Program-made: the position numbers and the translations under genes | Notes under the pieces: generated by a model | The model's database searches: none | What the model was told of the DNA's origin: nothing | Seen by the model: only the letters and a program-made list of their open reading frames with translations | Origin: an uncultured Duncaniella sp. | GTDB lineage: Bacteria; Bacteroidota; Bacteroidia; Bacteroidales; Muribaculaceae | Assembly (NCBI GenBank): GCA_910576785.1 | Contig: CAJTJG010000011.1 | Coordinates: forward strand, 52,162 to 116,161 | DNA length: 64,000 bases | Direction of reading: 5' to 3' | In this document: in pieces, positions 34,037-41,707 of the stretch | Numbering within the stretch: position 1 is the first letter of the stretch | Layout of the letters: the number at the start of each line of letters is the position of its first letter

Positions 34037-34138
34037 ATGAAAGTAACAGATATGGTAAAGAAAGCCATCAAGTGGTATTGTGAGTCAACAGCCGAGGTGT
34101 ATCGTGTTAATGACACCGATACATATCATGAGCTCTGA
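34037..34138 (+). CDS. 33-residue small protein, standalone transcription unit
   Basis: An ATG at 34037 opens a 33-codon frame ending in TGA at 34136-34138: MKVTDMVKKAIKWYCESTAE, then a VYRVNDTD segment and a YHEL end. An amphipathic basic N-terminal helix (VKKAIKWY) precedes an acidic half; there is no signal peptide. It stands alone, 83 bp after the MFS gene and 30 bp before a perfect 52-nt palindromic terminator. Eight bases directly before the ATG (34027-34034) can pair with 33963-33970, so the leader may fold over the start. I recognise no family. Coding is supported by isolation, terminator and a normal ATG, but not proven. Confidence 0.6.
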   Translation: MKVTDMVKKAIKWYCESTAEVYRVNDTDTYHEL

Positions 34139-34168
34139 TCACACAAATATAATAAGAAGATATAATTG

Positions 34169-34220
34169 ACATAAATAGACTGAAGGACTGACAGATGTCA
34201 GTCCTTCAGTCTATTTATGT
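34169..34220. terminator. perfect 52-nt palindrome, bidirectional terminator
   Basis: Arms 34169-34193 and 34196-34220 are perfect 25-bp complements separated by two bases. It lies between the convergent 33-aa gene (+) and the ABC permease gene (-, stop at 34251), and A/T-rich ends serve both directions. Confidence 0.9.
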
Positions 34221-34250
34221 ATTTTGGGGTGTGGTCTTATATACAGTGTC

Positions 34251-35576
34251 TTATTTATAAGATATCCAGCGGATTATTTCCTTGAGCGAAGGTTTCTTGC
34301 CATACATGAATATACCTACACGGTAGATCTTTCCGGCGAGCCACACCATGCCTATGAATCCGAGCACGAGCAGGGCAAGCGAGAGCCAGATCTCCCAAGC
34401 CGGTATGCCGAACGGTATGCGCGCCACCATCACCATCGGTGACGTGAGGGGGAATATCGATGCCCAGAATGCTATCGGTCCCATGGGATCGGCCGCGGCC
34501 ACCATGGCGAAGATGAGTCCGAACACAATAGGGAATACTGCGAACGATGTGAGCTGCGATGCGTCCTGGATATTGTCGACAGCCGAGCCTACGGCGGCGA
34601 AGATAGAGGAGTAGATCAGGAAGCCGAGTATGAGGAAGATGGTCATCAGGCCTACGAGTGAGAGGATATTGCCCACCTGGGTGAGCGAGGCTATGGCGGT
34701 GATGAATTCGATCGACTCGGTGTCGCTCACGGCGTTGAGATTGCCGGCCTGGACAGCGGCGACATCGGCCATGGCGGCATCGGGCATCACGGCGGGGAGC
34801 AGATAGGCCGACATGACGGCGAGAAGCGCACCCCAGAGCACCATCTGTGTCACGGCCACGAGGGCCACGCCGATGATCTTGCCCATCATGAGCTGTGCGG
34901 GCTTGACGGATGTGACCACAACCTCAAGTACACGGTTGCCTTTCTCCTCGATGATGGATGTCATGACCATCTGGCCGTAGATGAGCAGGAACATGTAGAG
35001 TACAAACGTCATGGCTATGCCTATGGCGTAGCTGACGCCGGTGGAGAGCGATTCCTCCTCCTCATTGTCGCTGTCGTAGCGCACGGTGCTGATGGACACG
35101 TCGCTCTTGATGTCCTCCATGATGCGGTCGAGATCGGCTATGTCGTAGCGTTTGAGCCTTTCCTTCTCCACGATGGAGTTGATCTGCGATGTGATGGTTC
35201 CCTCGGAGGTGATGGATGAAGGCCCGTTGGTGTAGAGCCGTATCGAACTGCGTTTGGCATCGATGATATTGTCGGGGATGACGAGTACGGCTCCGATATC
35301 ACTGTTGCGGAGTGCGGAGTCCACGGTCACGTCGGGCGTGGCGGGTACGAACTTGACTTCCTGGCTGTCGGAGAGGTAGGGGAGGATGGTGCGTGAGTTG
35401 TCGACCACGAGGACCCGTGTCTCGCTCTTGTCTACGAAAGCGATGAGGAGGGCCGGGAGCAGCATGAGTACCAGCATGAGCACCGGCATGAGCAGGGTGG
35501 TGAATATGAAGCTTTTTTTCTTGACACGCTCCAGGTATTCGCGCTCAATGACTATTCCTATTTTTGATTTTGACAT
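34251..35576 (-). CDS. ABC transporter permease (ABC-2/NatB-like)
   Basis: A 441-residue permease: cytoplasmic basic start (IEREYLERVKKKSFI), TM1 at ~23-48, a long extracytoplasmic loop (~50-165) and then five more segments between ~180 and ~425. The conserved MVMTSIIEEKGNRVLEVVVT motif (~210-230) is typical of NatB/YhaP-type exporters. It works with the ATP-binding gene immediately upstream (35598-36533) and may export Na+, lipids or toxic compounds; the substrate is unknown. The gene pair is probably controlled by the divergent ECF-type promoter at 36562-36586. Confidence 0.9.
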   Translation of the reverse strand: MSKSKIGIVIEREYLERVKKKSFIFTTLLMPVLMLVLMLLPALLIAFVDKSETRVLVVDNSRTILPYLSDSQEVKFVPATPDVTVDSALRNSDIGAVLVIPDNIIDAKRSSIRLYTNGPSSITSEGTITSQINSIVEKERLKRYDIADLDRIMEDIKSDVSISTVRYDSDNEEEESLSTGVSYAIGIAMTFVLYMFLLIYGQMVMTSIIEEKGNRVLEVVVTSVKPAQLMMGKIIGVALVAVTQMVLWGALLAVMSAYLLPAVMPDAAMADVAAVQAGNLNAVSDTESIEFITAIASLTQVGNILSLVGLMTIFLILGFLIYSSIFAAVGSAVDNIQDASQLTSFAVFPIVFGLIFAMVAAADPMGPIAFWASIFPLTSPMVMVARIPFGIPAWEIWLSLALLVLGFIGMVWLAGKIYRVGIFMYGKKPSLKEIIRWISYK

Positions 35577-35597
35577 GTGTGGAGTGTTTTTATCAGG

Positions 35598-36533
35598 TTA
35601 ACGGTTGGCATCCTCGCTGACGGCGCGGATGAATATGTCGTTCATCGAGGCGATGCTCTCGGAGAATCCGTAGAGGTCGACGGTGTCGTTGGCGGCGGCG
35701 AGGAGTGCCCGACGTGCCTCGGGGCCGGTCTCGTTGATATGCAGGGATATGCGTGGACGCCCCTGGCCGTCGGGATCGAGTATGCTGAACTCGCCGGCCA
35801 TGTTCTGAAGGCGCTCCATTAGCATGCGGGAGTCACCTGTGAATGTGAGGTCGTAGCGGTCGGCGAAGAATCGGCGTCGCAGCTCCTCGACATTGCCGCT
35901 GAGTATGTTGCGGCTTTTGTTGATGAGGGTGATGTTGTCGCATATCTCCTCGACGGAGGCCATGTTGTGGGTGGAGAAAATGATGGTCGAGCCCTCGTCG
36001 CGCAGCTTTAGTATCTCTTCCTTGAGCAGATTGGCGTTGATGGGGTCGAAACCGGAGAATGGTTCGTCAAATATGAGCAGACGCGGACGGTGGAGTACTG
36101 TGACTATGAACTGTATCTTCTGAGCCATGCCCTTTGAGAGCTCCTCGACTTTTTTGTCCCACCAGGATGTGATGTCGAATTTGTCGAACCACTCCCTGAG
36201 CTGGCGTGTGGCGTCGGTTTTGGAGAGACCCTTGAGGCGGGCGAAGAATATGGCCTGTTCGCCTACTTTCATCTTTTTGTAAAGGCCGCGTTCCTCGGGG
36301 AGGTAACCGATGTTGGCCACATCGGCCTGGGTGATGCGGTGGCCGTCGAACAGCACCTGGCCACTGTCAGGGGCAGTGATGTGGTTGATGATGCGTATAA
36401 GAGTCGTCTTTCCGGCGCCGTTTGGCCCGAGCAGGCCGTAGACCTGGCCGGTGGGTACGCTAAGGCTTACATCGTCGAGCGCGAGGTGTGACGCATATGC
36501 CTTGCTTACGTTTTCTACTTGCAGTATATCCAT
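35598..36533 (-). CDS. ABC transporter ATP-binding protein (NatA-like)
   Basis: A 311-residue ATPase with Walker A GLLGPNGAGKTTLI (~34-47), Q-loop around IGYLPEERGLYKKMKV (~92-107), signature VEELSKGMAQKIQFI (~137-151), Walker B RLLIFDEPFSGFDP (~160-173) and switch His in FSTHNMASVEEI. A C-terminal extension of ~80 residues is typical of NatA-type exporters. It lies 21 bp upstream of its permease and diverges from the ECF sigma gene; the start at 36533 leaves a leader of about 20-25 nt after the predicted mirror promoter. Confidence 0.93.
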   Translation of the reverse strand: MDILQVENVSKAYASHLALDDVSLSVPTGQVYGLLGPNGAGKTTLIRIINHITAPDSGQVLFDGHRITQADVANIGYLPEERGLYKKMKVGEQAIFFARLKGLSKTDATRQLREWFDKFDITSWWDKKVEELSKGMAQKIQFIVTVLHRPRLLIFDEPFSGFDPINANLLKEEILKLRDEGSTIIFSTHNMASVEEICDNITLINKSRNILSGNVEELRRRFFADRYDLTFTGDSRMLMERLQNMAGEFSILDPDGQGRPRISLHINETGPEARRALLAAANDTVDLYGFSESIASMNDIFIRAVSEDANR

Positions 36534-36561
36534 TGGTTTATTGTGGGTTTGTAAAGCGTTA

Positions 36562-36586
36562 GTCGCTCGGAATGGAGAAAAGTTTC
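36562..36586 (-). promoter_or_regulatory. candidate ECF promoter toward the ABC exporter
   Basis: On the minus strand GAAAC (36586-36582) is followed by exactly 16 bp and CGAC (36565-36562). It mirrors the plus-strand promoter of the sigma gene and shares the inverted TGAAACTTTT. The -10 differs by one base from CGTC. Confidence 0.5.
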
Positions 36587-36595
36587 ACCGGAGAT

Positions 36596-36620
36596 GAAAC
36601 TTTTTGATAGAGGGGGCGTC
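36596..36620 (+). promoter_or_regulatory. candidate autoregulated ECF promoter of the sigma gene
   Basis: GAAAC (36596-36600), 16 bp, CGTC (36617-36620): the classic ECF -35/-10 arrangement. A transcription start about 6-8 bases downstream would exclude initiation at the ATG at 36623, which supports the start at 36641 for the sigma gene. Confidence 0.6.
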
Positions 36621-36640
36621 ATATGATACAAACCCCGTTC

Positions 36641-37177
36641 ATGAAAGATATGTCAGATCAGACACCGGTATCACCGAGCGGCTCCCGCGACCGGGAGCGG
36701 AGATTCATGACGGTTGTCGCTGACAACCGCCGTGTGATCTATAAGGTGTGCTATATGTACGCGTCTGATCAGGATCATTTCAATGATCTCTATCAGGAGG
36801 TGCTCGCCAATCTGTGGCAGGGACTGGATGGATTCAGGGGTGATTCGGCGGGGTCGACGTGGATATACCGTGTGGCCATCAACACCTGTGTGAGCTACTA
36901 CCGGCGCAATGTGCGCCACACGCAGGGACGCGTGGGGCTGGAGGGGCTTGACAATATGCCCGGCGATGACAGCGACCGTAGCGGGAAGCTCCGTCAGATG
37001 TACCGTCTGATAGGCGGACTCGACAAGATGGAAAAGGCTCTCATACTGATGTGGCTCGATGAGAAGAGCTATGAGGAGATAGCTGAGGTGACGGGTCTGC
37101 ATCGCAACACCGTGGCCACCCGTCTGCGCCGGATCAAACAGAAACTCATTGACAAGAACAATAGCGAAGGAGAATGA
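36641..37177 (+). CDS. ECF-type RNA polymerase sigma factor
   Basis: A 178-residue sigma factor from the ATG at 36641 (MKDMSDQTPV); the frame is open back to 36623, but that ATG lies too close to the -10 CGTC. Region 2 is visible in YKVCYMYASDQDHFNDLYQE and LWQGLDGFRGDSAGSTWIYR (~32-79); region 4 in EKALILMWLDEKSYEEIAEV and GLHRNTVATRLRRIKQKL (~130-172). Its downstream partner is a membrane protein starting 3 bp later, suggesting an anti-sigma/sensor role. Probably activates its own promoter and the divergent ABC exporter. Confidence 0.93.
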   Translation: MKDMSDQTPVSPSGSRDRERRFMTVVADNRRVIYKVCYMYASDQDHFNDLYQEVLANLWQGLDGFRGDSAGSTWIYRVAINTCVSYYRRNVRHTQGRVGLEGLDNMPGDDSDRSGKLRQMYRLIGGLDKMEKALILMWLDEKSYEEIAEVTGLHRNTVATRLRRIKQKLIDKNNSEGE

Positions 37178-37180
37178 TAT

Positions 37181-37723
37181 ATGGATATAGATGATCTCAG
37201 AAGCCAATGGAACTCGATCGATGTTCCCGAGGGGTTCGATCCCGGACTCGAGACGGAGCGCCGTGTCGCGGCATCGCGGGTGCCCACTCTGCGCGACAGT
37301 CTGCACCGGCTGTTCCTGCGTATGGTCGCCATATGCTGTGTAGGTATCGCTACGGTGATACCGTTCGCTCATGACCATATGACGCTTTTCATCGTCAGTT
37401 TGATCTTCTTTATCGTGATGATCTGTGTGAATCTCGTGCAGGCGTGTGCGGTGAGCCGTATAGACATGGGGCGCGAGACGGTGCACTCCACCCTCCGCAG
37501 GGTATATGCCATAGAGCGCCGGCGTATCCTTACGCGCATATTCGGCCTCATGACGGCCATTCCGCTTGTCATCTACATGACCTTTACTCTCGCGGCTGTC
37601 TATGGCCGATTCATGATGGCCGGATGTATGATAGGGTGTGTGCTCGGTGCAACGATAGGTCTGCTCATAAACCGCCGTGCCACATCGCTGCTGCGGGATC
37701 TGCGATCCTCGCTTGAGGAATGA
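37181..37723 (+). CDS. membrane protein paired with the ECF sigma factor (possible anti-sigma)
   Basis: A 180-residue protein of unknown family. A hydrophilic N-terminal ~45 residues (DLRSQWNSIDVPEGFDPGLE) precedes four hydrophobic segments (~48-62, ~66-86, ~123-143 and ~145-163). A charged loop (SRIDMGRETVHSTLRRVYAI) links the two halves. The position 3 bp after the sigma stop and the cytoplasmic N-terminal tail suggest it holds or senses for the sigma factor, but no ZAS/anti-sigma zinc motif is seen. Its stop codon abuts the convergent transporter's stop (TGATCA, 37721-37726). Confidence 0.8.
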   Translation: MDIDDLRSQWNSIDVPEGFDPGLETERRVAASRVPTLRDSLHRLFLRMVAICCVGIATVIPFAHDHMTLFIVSLIFFIVMICVNLVQACAVSRIDMGRETVHSTLRRVYAIERRRILTRIFGLMTAIPLVIYMTFTLAAVYGRFMMAGCMIGCVLGATIGLLINRRATSLLRDLRSSLEE

Positions 37724-39424
37724 TCAGACAATAAGTACGGTGAGCAATCCCCATATGACCAGAAGAATGTTGCTGACGGCATAGGTGACTGTATAGCCCA
37801 TGGCCGGGAGGGTGCTGCCGATGGCGTCCTGCACGGCTCCAAGCGATGCCGTGCATGTGCGGGTGCCGGCGCAGCATCCGAGCGTTATGGCGGGATTGAA
37901 CCTGAACACCTTGTGGCCGAGCCACAGGCCGAAGAATAGCGGTATCATGGTGCCGATGGCGCCCGCCACGAAGAGCATCGGCCCGACAGCCTTTATGCCT
38001 GCCACGAAGGAGGGGGCCGCTTCGATACCTATGACGGCAATGAAGACGTTGAGCCCGAGATTGTTCATGATCCACAGGGCTGCAGGGGGGATATTGCCTA
38101 CGGTGGGACGGCGCGAGCGCATCCATCCGAACACGAGTCCCGCCACCAGTGCGCCCCCGCTTGTGCCGAAGCTTACAGGGATGCTTCCGATCCAGAAACT
38201 CATGGCTCCGAAGAGGCCGCCAATGAAGATGGCGAGTCCGACGAACATAAGATCGCTGGCGTTGGACGGACGGTCGACATGACCTATGTGGTCGGATGCA
38301 CGCCTGACGGAGACCGGGCGCCCGAGTATGGTGAGGCGGTCACCTTTCTTAAATGTGGTCTCGCCGTCGATCTCGATAGGTTTGCCTCCGCGCGAGGCAT
38401 CGCGGATCACGATACCGTGCATGAATTTCTTGGCCCTCAGCTGGCGTATGGTCAAGCCCGTGAAACTCTTGTGGGCCACGACCACGCCTACGCGCTCCAC
38501 GGGGTAGGAGAGCAGTTTGGCGTCGACAGTCTCCGGGCCGATGGCGCTCTCCACGCTCACCATGAACTCCATGCGTCCGCACACTACGATATGATCGCCG
38601 GAGTGGATCATGTCGTCGTAGCGTGGCGAGAAAATCTCACCTTCGTGCAGCACACGGTCTATGTAGACTTCCATGCCGTTGTCCCTGAGCCAGTGTTCGG
38701 TTTCCTTTACTCCGCGCGGGATGTCGAAGAAGCTGTTGTCGACCACATATGCTCTGTAGGCCACCTTGCGCAGGGCGTTGATATAGGCCGGGTCCTTGTC
38801 CCATCCGGAGCTGTTGAGCTCTTTTTCGAGTTCGAGGGTCTGTTGTTTCACTTTCTCGATGCCTCCGAGCAGTTTTGGCCCGAAGTTGCCGAGCACGATC
38901 ACAGTGCCGAGTGTGCCGAATATATATGTCACGGCGTAGCATACGGGGATGATGTGCAGTTCGCGGCTGAGCTCGCTATCGGAGAGCCCCAGTTTGCCGA
39001 TGGCCTCGCTGCCCACACCCAGGAGTGCCGAGCATGTCTGCGACCCGGAGAAGAGTCCGACGGTCTCGCCTTTGGAATAGCCCATGATGGCTGATATGGC
39101 TATGGTGACCCCCATGCACATTGAGCTCATGAGCACGGCGAACAGTACCTGCTTGGCCCCCTTGCCGCGCAGCGACTTGAAGAAATCGGGCCCGACGCTG
39201 TAGCCTATGGAGAAGAGGAACATCATGAAGAACACCATCTTGACAGGGCCCGACATGGGGATGTCAAGCTGACCTACGAGTACACCCACGAGCAGTACGG
39301 ATGTGACACTTCCGAGCGAGAAGGATCCTATGCGGAACCTGCCGATGAGGAATCCGGCTCCGACCGTCAGGAATATGGCCAGGGTGGGGTATTGGCGTAA
39401 TATTTCAGCGAAGGACTCGAGCAT
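37724..39424 (-). CDS. AspT/YidE-family putative transporter with RCK_C domains
   Basis: A 566-residue membrane protein with the family architecture: five hydrophobic segments in residues ~1-185, two RCK_C/TrkA_C-like domains (~210-375; VLHEGEIFSPRYDDMIHSGD and LRAKKFMHGIVIRDASRGGK), and five to six more C-terminal segments. Motifs typical of the family include GFLIGRFRIGSFSLG near the start and GCCAGTRTCTASLGAVQDA near residue 520. Members exchange aspartate/alanine or other organic anions, but this one's substrate is unknown. Its stop directly abuts the end of the sigma-associated gene. Confidence 0.9.
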   Translation of the reverse strand: MLESFAEILRQYPTLAIFLTVGAGFLIGRFRIGSFSLGSVTSVLLVGVLVGQLDIPMSGPVKMVFFMMFLFSIGYSVGPDFFKSLRGKGAKQVLFAVLMSSMCMGVTIAISAIMGYSKGETVGLFSGSQTCSALLGVGSEAIGKLGLSDSELSRELHIIPVCYAVTYIFGTLGTVIVLGNFGPKLLGGIEKVKQQTLELEKELNSSGWDKDPAYINALRKVAYRAYVVDNSFFDIPRGVKETEHWLRDNGMEVYIDRVLHEGEIFSPRYDDMIHSGDHIVVCGRMEFMVSVESAIGPETVDAKLLSYPVERVGVVVAHKSFTGLTIRQLRAKKFMHGIVIRDASRGGKPIEIDGETTFKKGDRLTILGRPVSVRRASDHIGHVDRPSNASDLMFVGLAIFIGGLFGAMSFWIGSIPVSFGTSGGALVAGLVFGWMRSRRPTVGNIPPAALWIMNNLGLNVFIAVIGIEAAPSFVAGIKAVGPMLFVAGAIGTMIPLFFGLWLGHKVFRFNPAITLGCCAGTRTCTASLGAVQDAIGSTLPAMGYTVTYAVSNILLVIWGLLTVLIV

Positions 39425-39431
39425 GGCGGTG

Positions 39432-40394
39432 TCACATGATCACGTTATACTTCTTCAGGAGCATGACCGGATGGTATGACTCCTTGGCATGAATGAGACC
39501 GGGATCGCCTACAGCCTCCTCGCGGTTGATGTAGCGGAGGGTTGGGTTCTCCTCGAGCATGCGTGCGGCGAAGAGCTTGTTGACGGTCTCGCCGGCTCCG
39601 GCTATTCCGTGGTTCATCTTCTCGATGTGGACATAGAGCGTATCGCCTATCACTTCGCCGATGGTGAAGGCCACGATGCCGTTGGCTCCGGTGGAGAGCA
39701 CGGCTCCGGTGAACGGGTATTCGCTGTAGCGGTCCAGCACGTTCATCACCTGCACCCGTTCTATCTCGGCGAGGGCGGGCTTGCCGTCGGCCATCACGGA
39801 GTTGTGGTAGAATTCCCTTACGGCGGGCAGAATAGCGGGTGTGAGCGGTTCGAATCTATAGTCCGGATTGTCGGATGCAAACCGGTTCACATGGTTGCGC
39901 TTCTTGGAGAGTTTCTTGCCTGTGAGGGATGCGAGAGCCGGAGCCTCGTAGAGGTAGTCGCTCCAGTCGTCGAGTGGATCCACGCGGCGCGCGCCGAGGA
40001 GCCTCAACGGGTCCACGTATACTTCCGGGACGGCCGAGAATTCCAGCGGGAGGCATCCTGTGGCCTCGCAGTACTCACGCAACAGCGCTACTGAATCCTG
40101 GAGGGGCATCTTCCCGACGGGTATCGAGAATGCCGTGCGGGTGACGTCGTCCTCCGCCACACCTTTGATGAAGAGAGTGTCGCGGTAGATGGCATAGCTG
40201 TAGCTGAAATAGTCGGCCCACATGAGCAGCCCGCCTATGGTGAAGTCGCATGTCCGTGTCTGGGCCTGGCTGAGATATGGAGCTATCGCGGGGATGTCCT
40301 CCACACGGAGCGGGCGGAACGGGAGCTTGTCCTGCGGTCTGCGCCGCAGGGCTGTCAGGACTGTATATCTTGAGCGAGGATCGGGTTGAAACAT
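39432..40394 (-). CDS. DUF2156 (phosphatidylglycerol lysyltransferase-like) protein
   Basis: A 320-residue soluble protein with two GNAT-like halves. It has the LSKKRNHVNRFASDNPDYRF region (~159-178), TGAVLSTGANGIVAFTIGEV (~228-247) and DTLYVHIEKMNHGIAGAGET, ending in YINREEAVGDPGLIHAKESY (~288-307). This matches the DUF2156 domain found in MprF C-terminal halves and in standalone proteins. It lacks the membrane domain needed for lipid flipping, so it may transfer an aminoacyl group to another acceptor. It starts 7 bp after a hairpin that follows fabD. Confidence 0.85.
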   Translation of the reverse strand: MFQPDPRSRYTVLTALRRRPQDKLPFRPLRVEDIPAIAPYLSQAQTRTCDFTIGGLLMWADYFSYSYAIYRDTLFIKGVAEDDVTRTAFSIPVGKMPLQDSVALLREYCEATGCLPLEFSAVPEVYVDPLRLLGARRVDPLDDWSDYLYEAPALASLTGKKLSKKRNHVNRFASDNPDYRFEPLTPAILPAVREFYHNSVMADGKPALAEIERVQVMNVLDRYSEYPFTGAVLSTGANGIVAFTIGEVIGDTLYVHIEKMNHGIAGAGETVNKLFAARMLEENPTLRYINREEAVGDPGLIHAKESYHPVMLLKKYNVIM

Positions 40395-40400
40395 GAGAAA

Positions 40401-40439
40401 AGGGGTTTGACGTTGTTATCAGAACAACACCAAACCCCT
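40401..40439 (-). terminator. terminator of fabD
   Basis: AGGGGTTTG (40401-40409) pairs with CAAACCCCT (40431-40439), with an inner GTTGTT/AACAAC stem. On the minus strand it is followed by TTTTC. It sits 24 bp after the fabD stop and 6 bp before the DUF2156 start, so it may act as an attenuator for that gene. Confidence 0.7.
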
Positions 40440-40462
40440 CTGTGAGGTTCACCGGATGGTTA

Positions 40463-41341
40463 TCACTGACGGCCGTCGGTGGCTACGCCGCGGGCAATCT
40501 TGCTGACGAGGCCCTGGAGCACTTTGCCGGGACCTACCTCGATGAATGCATCGGCACCGTCGGCCACCATGTTCTGCACGCTCTGGGTCCAGCGTACGGG
40601 AGCGGTGAGCTGAGCCACGAGGTTGGCCTTGATCTCAGCGGGATCGGTGTGGGGCTTTGCGTCGACGTTCTGGTAAACGGGCACGGAAGGAGTGTGGAAC
40701 TCGGTCTTCTCGATGGCCTCGGCGAGCTCAGCGCGTGCAGGCTCCATGCAGGGGGAGTGGAATCCGCCGCCCACCTTGAGCTTGAGGGCACGCTTGGCAC
40801 CGGCCTCGAGGAGCTTGGCGCATGCAGCGTCGATGGCTTCATTCTCGCCTGATATCACGATCTGGCCGGGGCAGTTGTAGTTGGCGCATACCACAGTGCC
40901 GGGGATGGAGGCGCATATCTCCTCTACTTTCTCGTCGGGGAGAGCGAGCACGGCAGCCATGGTGGAGGGGTTGAGCTCGCAAGCCTTCTGCATGGCCTGG
41001 GCACGGGCGGATACGAGACGCACACCGTCCTCAAAGCTCAGGGCACCTGCGGCCACGAGAGCAGAGAATTCGCCGAGAGAATGGCCGGCCACCATGGCGG
41101 GATCGAACTCCTCGCCCATGGTCTTGGCAAGGATCACAGAGTGGAGGAAGATGGCGGGCTGTGTCACCTTGGTCTGGCGCAGATCCTCGTCGGTGCCTTC
41201 GAACATCAGGTCGGTGATACGGAAGCCAAGGATCTCGTTGGCTTTCTCAAACATCTCCCGGGCTACGGGATTATTCTCATATAAGTCTTTGCCCATTCCT
41301 ACAAACTGGGCTCCCTGTCCGGGAAAAACAAATGCTTTCAT
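40463..41341 (-). CDS. fabD: malonyl-CoA:ACP transacylase FabD
   Basis: Loads malonate onto acyl carrier protein for fatty-acid synthesis. The 292-residue protein has FPGQGAQFVGMGKDLYEN (~5-22), QPAIFLHSV, the nucleophile Ser in VAGHSLGEFSAL (~84-95), GGFHSPCMEPA (catalytic His, ~196-206) and the terminal IEVGPGKVLQGL. Length is normal. A TAACTTTG -7 element lies 47 bp upstream at 41388-41395. Confidence 0.96.
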   Translation of the reverse strand: MKAFVFPGQGAQFVGMGKDLYENNPVAREMFEKANEILGFRITDLMFEGTDEDLRQTKVTQPAIFLHSVILAKTMGEEFDPAMVAGHSLGEFSALVAAGALSFEDGVRLVSARAQAMQKACELNPSTMAAVLALPDEKVEEICASIPGTVVCANYNCPGQIVISGENEAIDAACAKLLEAGAKRALKLKVGGGFHSPCMEPARAELAEAIEKTEFHTPSVPVYQNVDAKPHTDPAEIKANLVAQLTAPVRWTQSVQNMVADGADAFIEVGPGKVLQGLVSKIARGVATDGRQ

Positions 41342-41387
41342 GTTATTTGTCTATACAGTGGTTTTGTGTGATAATGAATTGAGGGTG

Positions 41388-41395
41388 CAAAGTTA
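41388..41395 (-). promoter_or_regulatory. -7 element (TAACTTTG) of fabD
   Basis: Minus-strand TAnnTTTG match, 46 bp upstream of the ATG at 41341. A plus-strand -7 for tatA lies 55 bp farther (41451-41458), so the region is divergent. Confidence 0.6.
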
Positions 41396-41450
41396 AGGAA
41401 TTTTTTGGCAATTTTAAGGGGATACGCTACGTTAATAGATAGAATTGTCG

Positions 41451-41458
41451 TAACTTTG
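41451..41458 (+). promoter_or_regulatory. -7 element (TAACTTTG) of tatA
   Basis: Plus-strand TAnnTTTG match, 20 bp upstream of the tatA start at 41479. It probably drives the tatA-tatC run and possibly the genes beyond. Confidence 0.6.
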
Positions 41459-41478
41459 TACAAAACTGTCCGTATAAT

Positions 41479-41670
41479 ATGATACCTTGCATCTTCAATC
41501 TCGGCACAGGCGAGATAATAATAATACTTGTGGTGGTGCTTCTGCTCTTCGGGGCCAAGCGTATCCCTGAGCTTGCCCGCGGCATGGGCAAGGGTATCCG
41601 TGCGTTCCGCCAGGGAATGAATGATGTGACCGATGAACTCAACCGTCCCGGCGACGGGAAGGAATCCTGA
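41479..41670 (+). CDS. tatA: twin-arginine translocase subunit TatA
   Basis: A 63-residue TatA: one N-terminal membrane helix (EIIIILVVVLLLFG), the hinge FGAKRIPELARGMGKGI and an amphipathic helix (FRQGMNDVTDEL), with a short charged tail. The length and the FG hinge fit TatA. It is followed by tatC, and no tatB is present, as usual in Bacteroidota where TatA and TatC suffice. The 3' end lies 37 bp before the tatC start chosen here. Confidence 0.95.
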   Translation: MIPCIFNLGTGEIIIILVVVLLLFGAKRIPELARGMGKGIRAFRQGMNDVTDELNRPGDGKES

Positions 41671-41707
41671 CCGCCGGCCTCAGGGGGTACCGTCGGATAT
41701 CACAGCC

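Noticed and set aside
37721..37726. Overlapping stops TGATCA as a possible Dam/regulatory site
   Set aside because: A 6-bp palindrome made by two abutting stop codons; expected by chance and no further symmetry.
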